Positions 41,773 through 52,447 of a stretch of DNA of 64,000 nucleotides are shown here, in pieces; the stretch's first letter is position 1, and every line of letters begins with the position of its first letter. The translations under genes and the position numbers were made by a program. Location of the stretch: the NCBI GenBank assembly GCA_905147135.1, contig LR990060.1, positions 9,254,001 through 9,318,000 on the forward strand, given 5' to 3'. This DNA is from Blastobasis lacticolella. Its lineage: Eukaryota; Arthropoda; Insecta; Lepidoptera; Blastobasidae. The notes beneath the pieces are model-generated. The model made no database searches and had not been told where the DNA came from. It was given only the letters and a program-made list of their open reading frames with translations.

Positions 41773-42235
41773 TTTTATTGACTAGTCGGAGTTGTTCATA
41801 CAAGATTGGCTTCCCAATTTTACCTCCTGGTTGAGATTAGTCTTTAAAGCTTTATTCTCTGTCCATTCTTTATACTTCGCGCAGCAGACGCGTTAATTCA
41901 TTTCATGCACGTTGCACCGTGTCTCTCTGAGTCAAGCGGGATCCAGAAGATCCGGATTATCCGGCATATGCGGCCTAGATCCGGATGTACCACAAAACTC
42001 GATCAGTACACGGCCTACAAGGAGGACCTGAATTGACTTTTTACCATTTTGCCCTTGACTTCGTCAGCGTCAAATTCGTATATAACGTTCTAGACCCGTT
42101 CGATAGATACGTCACTTGTTTTCGCTACCAAACGCTGTGCGAGCTTATAAATCTTCCTCTTGTATCACTCTATATATTGTTGAAAACCACATTAAAATCC
42201 GGTGCGTACTTTAAAATATCTAAGCGCACCTAGAC

Positions 42236-42266
42236 CCCTATGTATCGTATTCATAGATACATAGGG
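42236..42266. repeat. Short hairpin
   Basis: CCCTATGTATC and GATACATAGGG are perfect 11-bp arms around a 9-nt loop. Purpose unknown. Confidence 0.7.
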
Positions 42267-42794
42267 ACAGACACCGGGAAGAGACTTTGTTTTATACTAT
42301 GTACCTCCTGTTACATATCATGTTAGGTATGTTTCTAAAATAAGTGCCCTTGCTTAAATTTTTCACTATATTTCATCTTAGCTACTTTGGAATTATCCAT
42401 GATCCACTTCGGGTCACTGAGCCAGCGAAGTAAGTACCTTGGAGTTTTAGGAGAATTGGGAAATTTCTGACACCATCTGTTTATTTGTAATCCCATTTCC
42501 CTAAAGTGTTAATAATTAAATCTAGCTTATTAATCCTTTTAGGTAGGCATCAAACTCTAAAAAATTCCCACTTAATTTGTCCGACGAAAAAGCATTAATT
42601 ACAACAACAAGCTTTCAAAGGAAATGAGGGTCATTTTTGTTGTAAAAGTTCTTCACTATTGTGAACAGTTTCTAAGAAAGCTGCCGCCCGCCGGATGTCC
42701 TTAAGGCTTTTTGCAACTTTGCGGGGCCCAGGATGGAAGTTCGTCGACGAACAGGGTCGTGCTGAGGAAAAAGGGAGCTTGTAGATATTTTTGT

Positions 42795-43012
42795 TTTTTC
42801 CTACCAGTAAGGTGACACAAGCTTAAGTCCCACCTGATGGTAAGCAGTCACCGCAGCCTATGGACGTTTGCAATACCAGGGGCATACCCACGCGTTGCCG
42901 ATTCCGTAAAAATATTTTCACCCCTTTCTTGAAAACTCCATGTTGTACTTTTCAGGGAAAGAGAGAAAGTTCCGTTGGAACCATACAGTTCGCGACCAAT
43001 TCGGCTCCAAGG
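42795..43012 (-). pseudogene. J1 LINE 3' fragment
   Basis: GGTGACACAAGCTTAAGTCC, CACGCGTTGCCGATTCCGTA and CCAATTCGGCTCCAAGG are J1 3' landmarks in reverse. A deletion removes the segment between the GGGAAA and AGAGAAAGTTCC motifs. Confidence 0.8.
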
Positions 43013-43084
43013 AAGGTTATTTTGTCAGCAGGAAAATTTCGTATTTCATTAAAATTATGATGGCGATGGCTACTCTTAAATTAT

Positions 43085-43325
43085 GATTCATATTATTAGA
43101 CTCAATTCTAAATCTCTCCAAAATTATAATTCGCATTTTTGGACGCCTGTATAAATTTTTACTTGTAAATCATCATCATGCGAGCAATCTCGGCTTGTTA
43201 AATAATGTAGGCCTGCTGGAAGAACTATCTTTATAGAAATAAGTTGGCCTGTTGTGTCTGATATATTATGTCATATACTTTTGGAACAATCTTGTGTACA
43301 ATAAATGGTTAAATAAGTAAATAAA
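43085..43325 (+). mobile_element. LINE 3' end
   Basis: GGCCTGCTGGAAGAACTATC and GTGTACAATAAATGGTTAAA with an (ATAA)n tail form the 3' UTR of a LINE. No coding sequence kept. Confidence 0.6.
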
Positions 43326-43329
43326 TTCG

Positions 43330-44185
43330 CTTACGGCGGTTTTTTAAGTTATAACCTCAATACGTCACTGGATCGTAAGTTGACCGCAGAGAGTGTTCCT
43401 TTAAACAAATATGAAAGACAATCTAAACTAAAACTATTTTACAAAAAATCATTTAATAAGGAATTTTTGTTCCTTTTAGGTTGGATTAAAATATAATCGA
43501 CATTTTACAATACCTACTTAGGAATATTGTCGTTGAGAAAATTTAAGCCTTCAGAAGTTTAAAATAGATTTAGAAAAATATTTATTCACACAGAAAAATC
43601 ACATATTGTGGTGTTTACATTTTATACATAGCTAGGTAGGTACAATGTCGATGCATGCGTGTGTGTTTTGGTGTATTTTATGTATGAAATGGACCTCATT
43701 CAGCTGTTCATATTATACGTTATTAAAGCCTTTAATACGTGTTATTTGTATCCGCATTCATTGTTCTTATATGACTCACCATAATCATAGGTAATAACAA
43801 ATTGTATAAGCAACATTCAATTATATTTTTTTAATAAACGCTGAATTCGGGACGGGAGGCGATAAAAAAAACACCTATTAAATGGAAAATTGCACGAACT
43901 GGCTGAATATAACCGGATCAATCAAAAGTAATTAAGAATTAAAGAGCTTACTGCCGCCAATGGCTTTTTGCCCGGTTGACATTTAAAGACATTTAAATTT
44001 AGCCTTTAACCTTGACCTATTAACGGAAACGCAAAGATCTGCAAAAGAAGAGCTAGACTTTATTTGAATCGTGACATACTCGTAGTTATCTGTATTTATA
44101 AAAGTATTTTATTGCATTAAAATAGGTTGAGCAGACTACGAAATGTTAGAGTATACAGTATGTAACAGAAACCGCGTCCGAAGGT
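43330..44185. other. Unassigned AT-rich DNA
   Basis: No element or gene recognised. Confidence 0.4.
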
Positions 44186-44189
44186 CATC

Positions 44190-44460
44190 ATAATCATCAT
44201 CATCCTAGCGTTTGTCCCAGCTGATGCCAGGGTCCGCTTCCCAACTTTTCTTCCACCACATCGCCCGGTCTTAGACATAGACATAGACAGTAATATATTC
44301 TGATCCTTATTACATCCTTAACCTAAGGTGAGTACAGTAAATTATAATTATTGAAAATTACATAAGACCGAAAACCGAAATGGACCAGTCTCAGCATAAT
44401 GCTGTGAGGGCTAATGCCTTAAATCATAAGCCATCCAGTCAGTCATAATGCATCCTCCCG
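44190..44460 (-). mobile_element. Two adjoining LINE 3' ends
   Basis: 44190-44272 reversed gives GGCATCAGCTGGGACAAACG and then (GAT)n, an RTE-type 3' end. 44273-44460 reversed ends in CTATGTCTATGTCTAAG, the (TATGTC)n family. Confidence 0.6.
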
Positions 44461-44465
44461 TCATA

Positions 44466-44735
44466 AGCCATTGGCTCTCGCATTTGACACTTCAATGTCA
44501 ATCCATCGCTTCCTGGCCCTCAAGCGAAATTTTTTTCCTGATACCGATAGGTTAAGACACATGTTTCTCATGTTTGTACCTGAGCCTTACCCAGCCTCTC
44601 GTCCGAAGGTGTTCATGTTATTTCAATCAAAGTTACACAAAAAGTGGAAATATACCTATTTGCTATACCGTAGGTGTGAAGCCCAATCTATGAGGTCCTA
44701 TGGTGTTCCGATAAAAACCGGCTGTGGGTAGGGTC
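44466..44735. repeat. Dispersed repeat shared with 56668
   Basis: GGCTCTCGCATTTGACACTT, CAATCCATCGCTTCCTGGCC and TTAAGACACATGTTTCTCAT match 56670-56765 in order. The 86-codon frame here is therefore probably repeat-derived, not a gene. Confidence 0.5.
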
Positions 44736-45039
44736 CATTTTTGGGCAATCCCATATGTCCACTTCATTCTCCCGGGTGACGTGGTATCTAGATTTCCCCT
44801 CTTAATAAAAAGGTCTGATGTAGTTAATTAAAATAAATTAGAAAGGTGAGTAATATTTAGAATTGCAGATACGTGTAAGAGTTCATGTGGTATTGAATAA
44901 TTAGACTAATTCGGTGAGTCGTTTGTTTACCATTTGTGCATATTTGGTTCAAATATAGTTTCAGGTACCTATCGGTAATAGAATCTGTTTATTTTATTTT
45001 AATGGGTTATTTTATATTAATGTTACATAAAATCAAAGT

Positions 45040-45606
45040 TAGTTTACTTTAGTTATTTCCACAGTATTATGGCCTATGGCATACTGCTGTGGGGACACGC
45101 TGCCGACTGGCACAATGTATTTGTATTGCAGAAAAGAGCTATTCGCGCGATTTATCAATTGACACCTAGAACTTCACTAAGAGATAAATTCAGGAATATT
45201 GATATAATGACAATGCCGTCACAATATATATATGAGAATTTAATGTATGTTAAAAAAAATTTTCACTTATTTAAGAAGAATAGTGATGTTCATAATATTA
45301 ACACGAGAAATAAAGATAAGCTTGTTGCTGGTGCTTATCGTCTAGCCAAATTCCACAAATCATTTATGGGTCAATGTGTACGCTTTTATAATAAGGTTCC
45401 AACAGATATTCAGAATTTACCATTGAATAAATTTAAAGTCGCTATAAAAAACAAATTATGTCAAAAAAGTTATTATAGTATATCTGAATATGTAAATGAC
45501 AAAAGTCCATGGGACTGAACTGCTGTTCTATACAGGTATTTACTTTTAAGATAGTATATAGGACAAATAATGTATTAGTACATACGACATGTTTAAAAAA
45601 AAAAGA
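45040..45606 (+). pseudogene. LINE family K 3' end
   Basis: A 149-codon frame (45069-45518) encodes the C-terminus: AYGILLWGHAADWHNVFVLQ, TPRTSLRDKFRNIDIMTMPS, VRFYNKVPTDIQNLP. It is 5'-truncated without a palm domain. The 3' UTR ends in a run of A (45593-45604). This copy defines the undisturbed order for the broken copy at 592-1820. Confidence 0.88.
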
Positions 45607-45715
45607 ATTAACGTAGGCTCTGTGGGTTTCTTGCCGTGTCTTTCCCCCACGGAAAACCACCTTGGAAGCGGCGTTAATTTTCCTTCCTCTCCCACACATG
45701 GTGTCTCCTGTCTGC

Positions 45716-45865
45716 GTTAGGGTAGGGGTAGGGTAGTAGTTAGAGTAGGGGTAGGGTAGGGTAGGAGTAAGATAGTGGTAGGGTAGGGTTAAGGCAATGG
45801 TAGGATAGGGTAGGGGTAAGGTAGCGATAGGGTAGGGATTGGATAGAGTAGGGTGGGAGCGACTA
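45716..45865 (+). repeat. GGTAGGG minisatellite
   Basis: Irregular repeats of GGGTAGGGGTAGGGTAG with single-base variants over about 150 bp. It is G-rich on the plus strand and related to the array at 3264. The proline-rich minus-strand frame across it is an artefact of the repeat. Confidence 0.9.
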
Positions 45866-45954
45866 CCTATCACATGCAGCATGTGTGATGCACGCTCACT
45901 TAAAAGTCTGTCTGGCGGTGGCGTGGGGGCCGGGTCGCTCTTTTCCCTCAAATA

Positions 45955-46275
45955 TGGTTGAATTGGACGATGGCTGGGCCCTGCGTTATACTCGTGAACG
46001 GGTGCTGCCTTGGTGGACTGGCTTACTCTTGCTGTAGTTTTAGGTGGTTTTTCTTAATTATACTAGACATACCTATATAATATAATATAGCGTTACGGCT
46101 CTGCCTGGCATTGTCGAGCACGGTTCGGTCGTGGTTGGCGAGGGATACGTTTATCTACGGCCATAGGGCGGTCAGCGTGTCACTGTGTGTTTCCTTCCTA
46201 CTTTCCTTTTTGACGATTGAAAGAGATATTTAATGTCCTAATCAATAAAGAAATTTTGAATTTTGAAATAAAAGG
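45955..46275 (+). mobile_element. LINE 3' UTR end with TTTTGAA tail
   Basis: GGGCCCTGCGTTATACTCGT, GAGCACGGTTCGGTCGTGG and the terminal CAATAAAGAAATTTTGAATT with repeated ATTTTGAA units mark a LINE 3' end. Confidence 0.6.
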
Positions 46276-46481
46276 AAATGGCAATATTATTATCATTTTT
46301 CAGAAAATAAATATGGAAATCAATTTGCAATAACACGTTTGTTGTCTGAAAAAATTACATAGGTTTTCCTTTTCGGGCCGGTCTTCGTAGTTTGTTAGCG
46401 TATTTGATTCGTATTCGATCCGGTTTAGCCGTCCTAGTAATTCTATACGAATCAAGTAGGAACCGAATTCGAATCATAGTA

Positions 46482-46743
46482 GAGCTCGTCTAGTCTAAAA
46501 TGACGCGCCCCACTACTTAGTTAGCTGATTTCGATGAGTGAGTGCAAATATTAATAACGACACTTCATCTGTGTGGGAGCGTCGGCTGCTCCAATCGAAC
46601 GACGCGTGCAACGTGAACGAGTCTCACCGGCAACTGAATGACCAATTACAACGGCATTTGTATATGTATAGCGTCCATATTTTAAACTTGCTTGTGTGCG
46701 GTAATGCGATAGTGGGGCGCGTCATTTTAGATTAGACGAGCTC
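46482..46743. mobile_element. MITE, TA-flanked, 262 bp
   Basis: Termini GAGCTCGTCTAGTCTAAAAT plus GACGCGCCCCACTA, and their inverted complement at the right end, give TIRs of about 34 bp. TA flanks both sides (46480-46481, 46744-46745), as for Tc1/mariner-type transposition. No ORF. A second, inverted copy is at 49751-49960. Confidence 0.88.
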
Positions 46744-46749
46744 TACCTA

Positions 46750-47060
46750 CCTATATAATGCAAGAGTGCACAAACGTGCATAGAATTACAAGGACGGCTA
46801 AAGCGGCTAAAAAATCAGAAAAAAGCACGATCGACCATGTACCTAATATGTATATGAGTGCACCATAAACCGCTTTTGCACTTCACCTATCTGAATCCGG
46901 TAAATACAGATCTACAGTCCTTCTAAGCTGTTTTTTCAAACGCTGAGTGTCTTTCAATTTAAATAAAATATTGAAAACAGTATTATAGTATAATAGTATA
47001 TTCAATGAAACTAGCATTATTGAAAATTTTAACATATTAATGAAATTTAGCAGATATAGC
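46750..47060. other. Unassigned DNA
   Basis: No element or gene recognised. Confidence 0.4.
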
Positions 47061-47074
47061 ATTTATGTTGGCAT

Positions 47075-47350
47075 ATCATTTCGGTCATGTGGCCGTCGTG
47101 TGTTCGTTAACTTAATCATTCAACCAAAAAATGAGCTTCATCGCCGAACAAAATTTTGGTATGGGGAAGAAATATAATTAATAACGAATAATTAAACGTT
47201 GGCTACTGAGATTTTATGATCTAAGTCCATTACATTATTTTCTTTGGAGACATGTGAAGTAAATTTTCTACATCGATAAATTAGAGACGATCTCACACAA
47301 CATTCGGTGACTTAGCGAAATACGGGCGCAATTGTTGCGAAAAGTGTACT
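47075..47350. pseudogene. Mariner-like transposase remnants, one part inverted
   Basis: Plus strand 47218-47350 reads DLSPLHYFLWRHVK, then a stop, IFYIDKLETISHNIR, then IRAQLLRKV. This is the familiar segment around the third catalytic acidic residue of Tc1/mariner-type (DDE/D) transposases. Minus strand 47075-47162 contains FGDEAHF, the segment normally upstream on the same strand. The two parts therefore face opposite ways, so an inversion followed insertion. Stops abound and the copy is dead. Confidence 0.7.
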
Positions 47351-47660
47351 TTACAACAACAATTCTTACCTGTTTACCACAAATAAATACATTTAATTTC
47401 AAATAAATTATCCAGATTGGGCCATCTACGCGCTAGTCACGGCAGCCACAAATTATATTCATACATGAATGTCATAAATTTATTTTTCCAATTTTGCTAG
47501 CTTCACTGATGTTAATTACTTTTTTCTTTGTTTTATTTCAATTAAAAGTTCTGCGCCTCTAAAACACACACCATTTACCTTAAGTTACCGTTTTAATATT
47601 TCCTAATATATTAATAATATTTCAGTACAGTAGGTACTATCAAAACAACTTAGTTTTTAT

Positions 47661-48945
47661 TGCCACGCTACAACAACTTTCTTTTGCACTACAAGACTTA
47701 GATAATGTAATAAAATTCCAAATTGAATCTATCACAAATATCAGACTCAGCGAGCAGGAATGGACCCAGGCCTGCCTGCCAATTAGGTATGGTGGCCTAG
47801 GAACCCGCAAAATCTCTAGTGTAGCACTGCCAGCGTTTCTGTCCTCTATCTATAGCTCGTCTGACCTCACAGGTAATATTCTTAAAGCCCCCGCGGCTAC
47901 AAACTGTGAGGTCGCGTGCTTGGCGGAGGCTGAAACTGCCTGGCTAGCTGGACCGAGTCCAAATTTTCCTCCCACACCAAAATTCAAAAGGCCTGGGACA
48001 ACATTTCATCTCAAGTCATATTAGACACTTTTAATAATACCTCAGCATCTTTAAAAGATCGCGCCAGGCTGGAAGCAGTTGCCAGACGAGAATCCGGGCA
48101 CTGGCTCCACGCTTACCCATCCCCCAACACCGGCGCTTTCATCGACCCGATCACTCTCCGTCTCACCATCGGTCTCCGGCTGGGAGCCGAGGTTTGTATC
48201 GAGCATAGTTGTGCTTCTTGTGGAGCAAGTGTTGACCGCCTCGGTCACCATGGCTTGCCTGTTCTTCGAGCGCTGGCCGCCTCTCCCGTCACGCTGCGAT
48301 CAATGACATCCTGCGACGGTCTCTCGTCAGCGCCAACGTCCCCGCAATCCTGGAACATCAACACTTTGCACGGGACGATGGCAAGAGACCTGACGGGATG
48401 TTTTTAATAACTGATGGGTCGCCCGCTGTTGTGGGATGCCACGTGCACCGATACACTAGCTGCGACCTATCTTCCGGCAACCGCTAAACGGGCTGGCGCG
48501 GCGGCTGAGATACGAAAGCGCTCGAAGGTGGGCAAGTACAGTTGTCTCGGCGCCCAATACGAGTTTGTCGCATTTGGTGTCGAGAAACTAGGTCCGTGGG
48601 GCCCGGGCGCACACTCGCTCTTCATGGAGCTTAGTAAGCGGCTCAGGGAGGCGACGGGTGACTCACGTGCCGGCAGCTTTCTCGCGCAGCGGATAAGTAT
48701 CGCCATCCAGCGCGGGAACGCCGCCGCCATGATGGGCACCTTACCGCGTGGCCCTGGTTTTTTACATATTTTTTAATTTAGTTTAGTTAGATAATAAACT
48801 ATTTATAACTTATAAAGGTTTAGTTTAGTATATTTTATATATATTACTGTATATATCTTTGGTATTTTAGATGTAGGTATTAGTGTATATTTTTATTATA
48901 ACTGTAAATTATTTAATCAATAAATTCTTGTACTATGTATATAAT
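47661..48945 (+). pseudogene. LINE C-terminus with KRPD...WDATC endonuclease-like motifs
   Basis: Three frames read in order. RLSEQEWTQACLPIRYGGLG (near 47750) is an RT C-terminal segment. SGHWLHAYPSPNTGAFIDP precedes a Cys/His cluster CIEHSCASCGASVDRLGHHG (48195-48254). KRPD at 48383-48394 and LLWDATCTDTL at 48426-48458 resemble the K/RPD...D core of a restriction-like nuclease. Then VAFGVEKLGPWGPGAH and AQRISIAIQRGNAAAM follow. At least two frameshifts and stops break it. The 3' UTR reaches an AATAAA near 48920. I recognise the family from many invertebrate genomes but cannot name its clade. Placement among LINEs with a restriction-like endonuclease is inference. Confidence 0.7.
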
Positions 48946-48989
48946 AGCTTAATTAAGCCAATTAATGTAAAACAATTAGTCAATATACA

Positions 48990-49125
48990 TGAAGTTCTTC
49001 AAATGGCATGTCGACAGGCACTTCAAAGGCCGGCACCGCATCCGCCCCCATAGGTTTCAGATGTCCTGGACGACGGTGGTCGCTATCCATCAAGCGAACC
49101 ATCGGACCGTGTATCTCCCACGGCA
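48990..49125 (+). pseudogene. Jockey-like LINE 3' fragment
   Basis: Reads FFKWHVDRHFKGRHRIRPHR and CTGGACGACGGTGGTCGCTA, ending GTATCTCCCACGGC. Related to 4135-4255. Confidence 0.6.
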
Positions 49126-49361
49126 ATAAAAAATGACTTGGCTTAATATAGAAAACTCGGACAGAACACAGACGTCTAGAACACGAGCAAGATAACTTTG
49201 CTGAAAATGGAACTTTGACAGACAGCCAACAACTTGCGCGCGCTCTAGTTTGTAAGCTGTCATTGAAATTGTACTGCGACTGCTTTCGGACTACGTTTTC
49301 TCAGATTCAGGTCCGATGCAGGAGGTAAAGCACAAATGCTTGATTTCACCATCACTCCCTA

Positions 49362-49440
49362 AGTTTATTTATTTATTTATTTATTTCCATACAGTTTTGG
49401 AAGACCCTTAAAATTTAGGGGGCTATGGTGAAAACGAGCA
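49362..49440 (-). mobile_element. LINE 3' end with (AAAT)n tail
   Basis: The run AGTTTATTTATTTATTTATT (49364-49386) is the tail of a minus-strand element of which about 55 bp remain. Compare 57243-57440. Confidence 0.5.
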
Positions 49441-49446
49441 CAGATC

Positions 49447-50010
49447 ATCATCTTGGCGTTAATTTCCTGGTTGTGTTCTCGCGGACGAGAGCCTATTGTT
49501 CGACCTTGACCATGACCCAGGATTTGACAGATCAGGTAATTACAGCGGAGCGACTACCATCTGACGTCCGTGACTGTGCTACAAAGAGAAACTGACCATA
49601 TTAGATCATGGTTACATTCAGTCGCCTGAATATACAGGTTTCATCGCGATGTTTTCTCTTACCGTAAGAGCATCGGTTAGCATTCAACTATTGTACATAA
49701 CACAGAAAAGAGTCAAAGGTATATGACGGCAGTAGCTTTCCAACCTAGTATAGCTCGTCTAATCTAAAATGACGCGCCACACAATACATATTCAAATGCC
49801 GTTGTAATTGGTCATTCAGTTGCCGGTGAAATTCAAACGTAGGAGCACGCGTCGTTCATTGGCTCCCACACAGATGAAGTGTCGTTATCAATATTTGCAC
49901 TCACACATCGAAATCAACTAACTAAGTAGTGGGGCGCGTCATTTTAGACTAGACGAGCTCTACCTATCGCATTGCGAGTCGGGTACCGTTACCACTAGGC
50001 CACCGATGCT
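49447..50010 (-). mobile_element. SINE-A copy split by a MITE
   Basis: 3' end at 49447 (CATCTTGGCGTTAATTTCCT), body to 49748, then the MITE. The head (TCGCATTGCGAGTCGGGTAC, CCACTAGGCCACCGATGCT) is at 49965-50010. Confidence 0.88.
49751..49960. mobile_element. MITE, TA-flanked, inside SINE-A
   Basis: 210-bp relative of 46482-46743 in the opposite orientation. Right terminus GGGGCGCGTCATTTTAGACT then AGACGAGCTC; TA at 49749-49750 and 49961-49962. It landed within the tRNA-like head of a SINE-A. Confidence 0.88.
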
Positions 50011-50014
50011 TTAG

Positions 50015-50555
50015 ATAATCGTCTATATTTTGTGACAAAAAATAGAAAGGATTGACCTTAACGTTGAGCTCATGTGGGAATAGAACGAATTGATTGACCT
50101 TTGAAATGTTAAAAGAATAACACCCAAAGCGCCTTCTAACTTTTTGTGAAACTCGTTGGTGTTTATTGTGTAAGTGACAAGGGTAAAAGTTTGAATGCTT
50201 AAAATGCGTTACGAGTCCTTCACATTAGGGTCTAAGCTGTTCGGGTAATAAGTTGCTAAGGTGATAAGTTTGGACTACTTTGACCTAAGGTATATGTGCT
50301 AACAATCTCGAGTACAATGGTAAGATTACTTTGTTAGCTAGGTAGTCTGAAATTGAGACTGAAGCACGGCCAAATACACATAATATAAATAAAATATTAC
50401 GCCCTTTTTTCTAGCTACTCTCACTCACTCACTTGCTACGGTTCTGACAAACTCCTCTCATATTTATATTACTCCTCTTTATGTTATCAAGTGGTAGGAC
50501 TCTAGCAAACCTAAGGAGCCTGGGTGAGTAAGGAGCCACACCCTTATCTGTTTCT
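50015..50555. other. Unassigned DNA
   Basis: No element or gene recognised. Confidence 0.4.
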
Positions 50556-50559
50556 GTAT

Positions 50560-50728
50560 ATATAATGATTGCATTGTTGTGTTCCGGTTTAAAGGATATT
50601 GTAGCCAACGCAATTACACGCTCGGTTACTGTTGCAGGTTGCATGCATGTTACCACTTACCATCACGTGGCCCATCTGCCTGTTTGTCACTGTGTAGCAT
50701 AAAATAAATTCTCTTGACGTGACGTGAC
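50560..50728 (+). repeat. Dispersed repeat (GTGTTCCGGTTTAAAGGATA)
   Basis: Matches 3120-3235 at its start and ends with a J2-like CCATCACGTGGCCCATCTGC and GTAGCATAAAATAAATTC. Confidence 0.5.
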
Positions 50729-50732
50729 GTGA

Positions 50733-51085
50733 CTCTTGGCGTTAATCTCCCGGTTGTTCTCTCACACAAGAGGGCAAAGGGTCCGCCTTGACCATGATCC
50801 AGGATTTGGCAGATCAGGTAATTACAGCGGAGCGACTACCATCTGACTTCCGTGACCAAGGGACCGATTAGGTCAACCTGACCAGATTGGATCATGGTTA
50901 CAAATTCAGTTGCCTGAATGTGCAGATTTCATCACGATGTTTGCCCTCATCGTATGAGCACCGGTTGGAAACTCACCTAATGTATATAACTCAGAAAATA
51001 ATCATTGGTACATGGCCGCAGCCGGATTCGAACCCGGTACCTCTCGCTTACGAGTTGAATACTCAACCACTCGGCTACCGACGCA
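50733..51085 (-). mobile_element. SINE-A copy, full length
   Basis: Complete from ACTCTTGGCGTTAATCTCCC (3' end) to CTCAACCACTCGGCTACCG (head). B-box in reverse: GGATTCGAACCCGG. Best preserved head of the family in this window. Confidence 0.92.
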
Positions 51086-51089
51086 CTTA

Positions 51090-52175
51090 TAAATATATCC
51101 CTTCTTAATTAGATATGTATATCTTCCGCGTATCCCCCTTTCCTGCGCATACAAGTGTGCCGCCTTTGATATCCATGCTCAACTCGAATTCATGCTACAC
51201 TGGTCGTTAAACGAAAGGCTTGACTCACATCTTGTAGAAACACACATCTCTGTTTGACTAGCCGATACCTGCAGCTTTGCTTGCTTAACGGAAAATGTTG
51301 CACTCAGAACAAAGTTGTGAAGTTCGCTCCGAAGTAGAGTAGGGTTTTGTGTGAAAGTATGCTTGTACTTTGAAATACATACATACTTATAGTCACGCCT
51401 GTTTACTGTAGAAGTAGGCAGAGACTATATTGTTCCACAATTAGAATTATTATTAACAACATTATTATCCTACGGCATCGAGTACAAGAAATATTACACT
51501 TTATAGCGAAAGAAGATAGATAGGTTTAGAAGACCCACGACATAGGTCTGCCCGTGACAAAGTAGAACAAAAATAATTTTTTACGCGAGTTTGTGTCAAA
51601 CTTTTATTTTTCTTAGCGATAGTAGTTACTTATGCTCTTGTGCCACTTTTCTTTTTAGTGATTTTAATATGGGTGAAAAGCAAAAGTGCCAAGTGGATGT
51701 GAGGCACATCGGTTTTTTTACTTCTGGAATCTAATGTTGACATAGACATAGACATAATATTTACTTGGCAATTTCTACAATATAAGTTAACAAAATATTT
51801 CTTCTTGTTGGAGTTTGGGTCAGTAAAAAACAATTGTTTTGTGCCAGGTAGTGCACGAGCAGTCCAACGTTTTATGTCTCCTAAACCTATACCCCTAACC
51901 TATAGCAATATAAAGGAATTTTTCTTGACATCTGATTTGGCAGATTATTCTACTGAATAATCAGGCTACTGCCTGAATATACAGTTTTCCTTATTTGAAA
52001 GATAGTGATACAACAATCTCACAAATACGAATGTCACCACCTTTTTCTGCTGTTACAAACGAACGTGCGAATATCACAACCGCTTACATATCCCGAGCGT
52101 AGACGTGAAAGGGTCTATCATTGCGTTACGAGCAAAGTGGCGTGATCAATTCACAATGTTGAATGGTTGCGCGCA
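51090..52175. other. Mostly unassigned DNA
   Basis: 51725-51790 carries a reversed (TATGTC)n LINE tail (GACATAGACATAGACATAAT). ATAGTCACGCCTGTTTACTG at 51390 is a fragment of the CTCACGCCTGTGTCCC-type repeat. No gene recognised. Confidence 0.45.
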
Positions 52176-52177
52176 AA

Positions 52178-52252
52178 ACCAGCGGAGTGAATCAGTTTTG
52201 AGGCAACCTGTATCAGTGGAGTGAATCCGTTTTGGGTCACCCTGTATACAAT
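52178..52252 (+). repeat. 35-bp diverged tandem pair
   Basis: CAGCGGAGTGAATCAGTTTT and CAGTGGAGTGAATCCGTTTT start two adjacent units, ending GCAACCTGTAT and TCACCCTGTAT. Confidence 0.75.
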
Positions 52253-52319
52253 TAGTTGCTTGCTCAGTCCCTTGTATTGGATTGGCTAGCTAATGATCCT
52301 GGTAAATTTATTCAGTACT

Positions 52320-52435
52320 AGCTTTTGTCTGCGACTTCGTCCGTGTGAAAATAGTTTTTAGGGAAGCCTTTTCACCGAGCGACCATTTTAAATATCCTCG
52401 CTCATGTATGAAAGCATTAGCTTATTTATATTATT
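52320..52435 (+). repeat. Dispersed repeat with GCGACTTCGTCCGTGTG
   Basis: TCTGCGACTTCGTCCGTGTG and ATAGTTTTTAGGGAAGCC match the repeat at 15933. The J1 LINE follows. Confidence 0.55.
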
Positions 52436-52447
52436 TATTAGTAGTAT

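Noticed and set aside
44471..44731. 86-codon frame as a host gene
   Set aside because: The sequence recurs in part at 56668, indicating a dispersed repeat.
45442..45951. 169-codon proline- and threonine-rich minus-strand frame
   Set aside because: The composition comes from the GGTAGGG minisatellite read backwards; there is no domain.
51015..51085. tRNA-like segments with A- and B-box motifs (also at 2190, 3800, 15246, 18090, 40160)
   Set aside because: They are SINE heads followed by a shared body. The acceptor and anticodon stems do not pair well, so no true tRNA gene is called.
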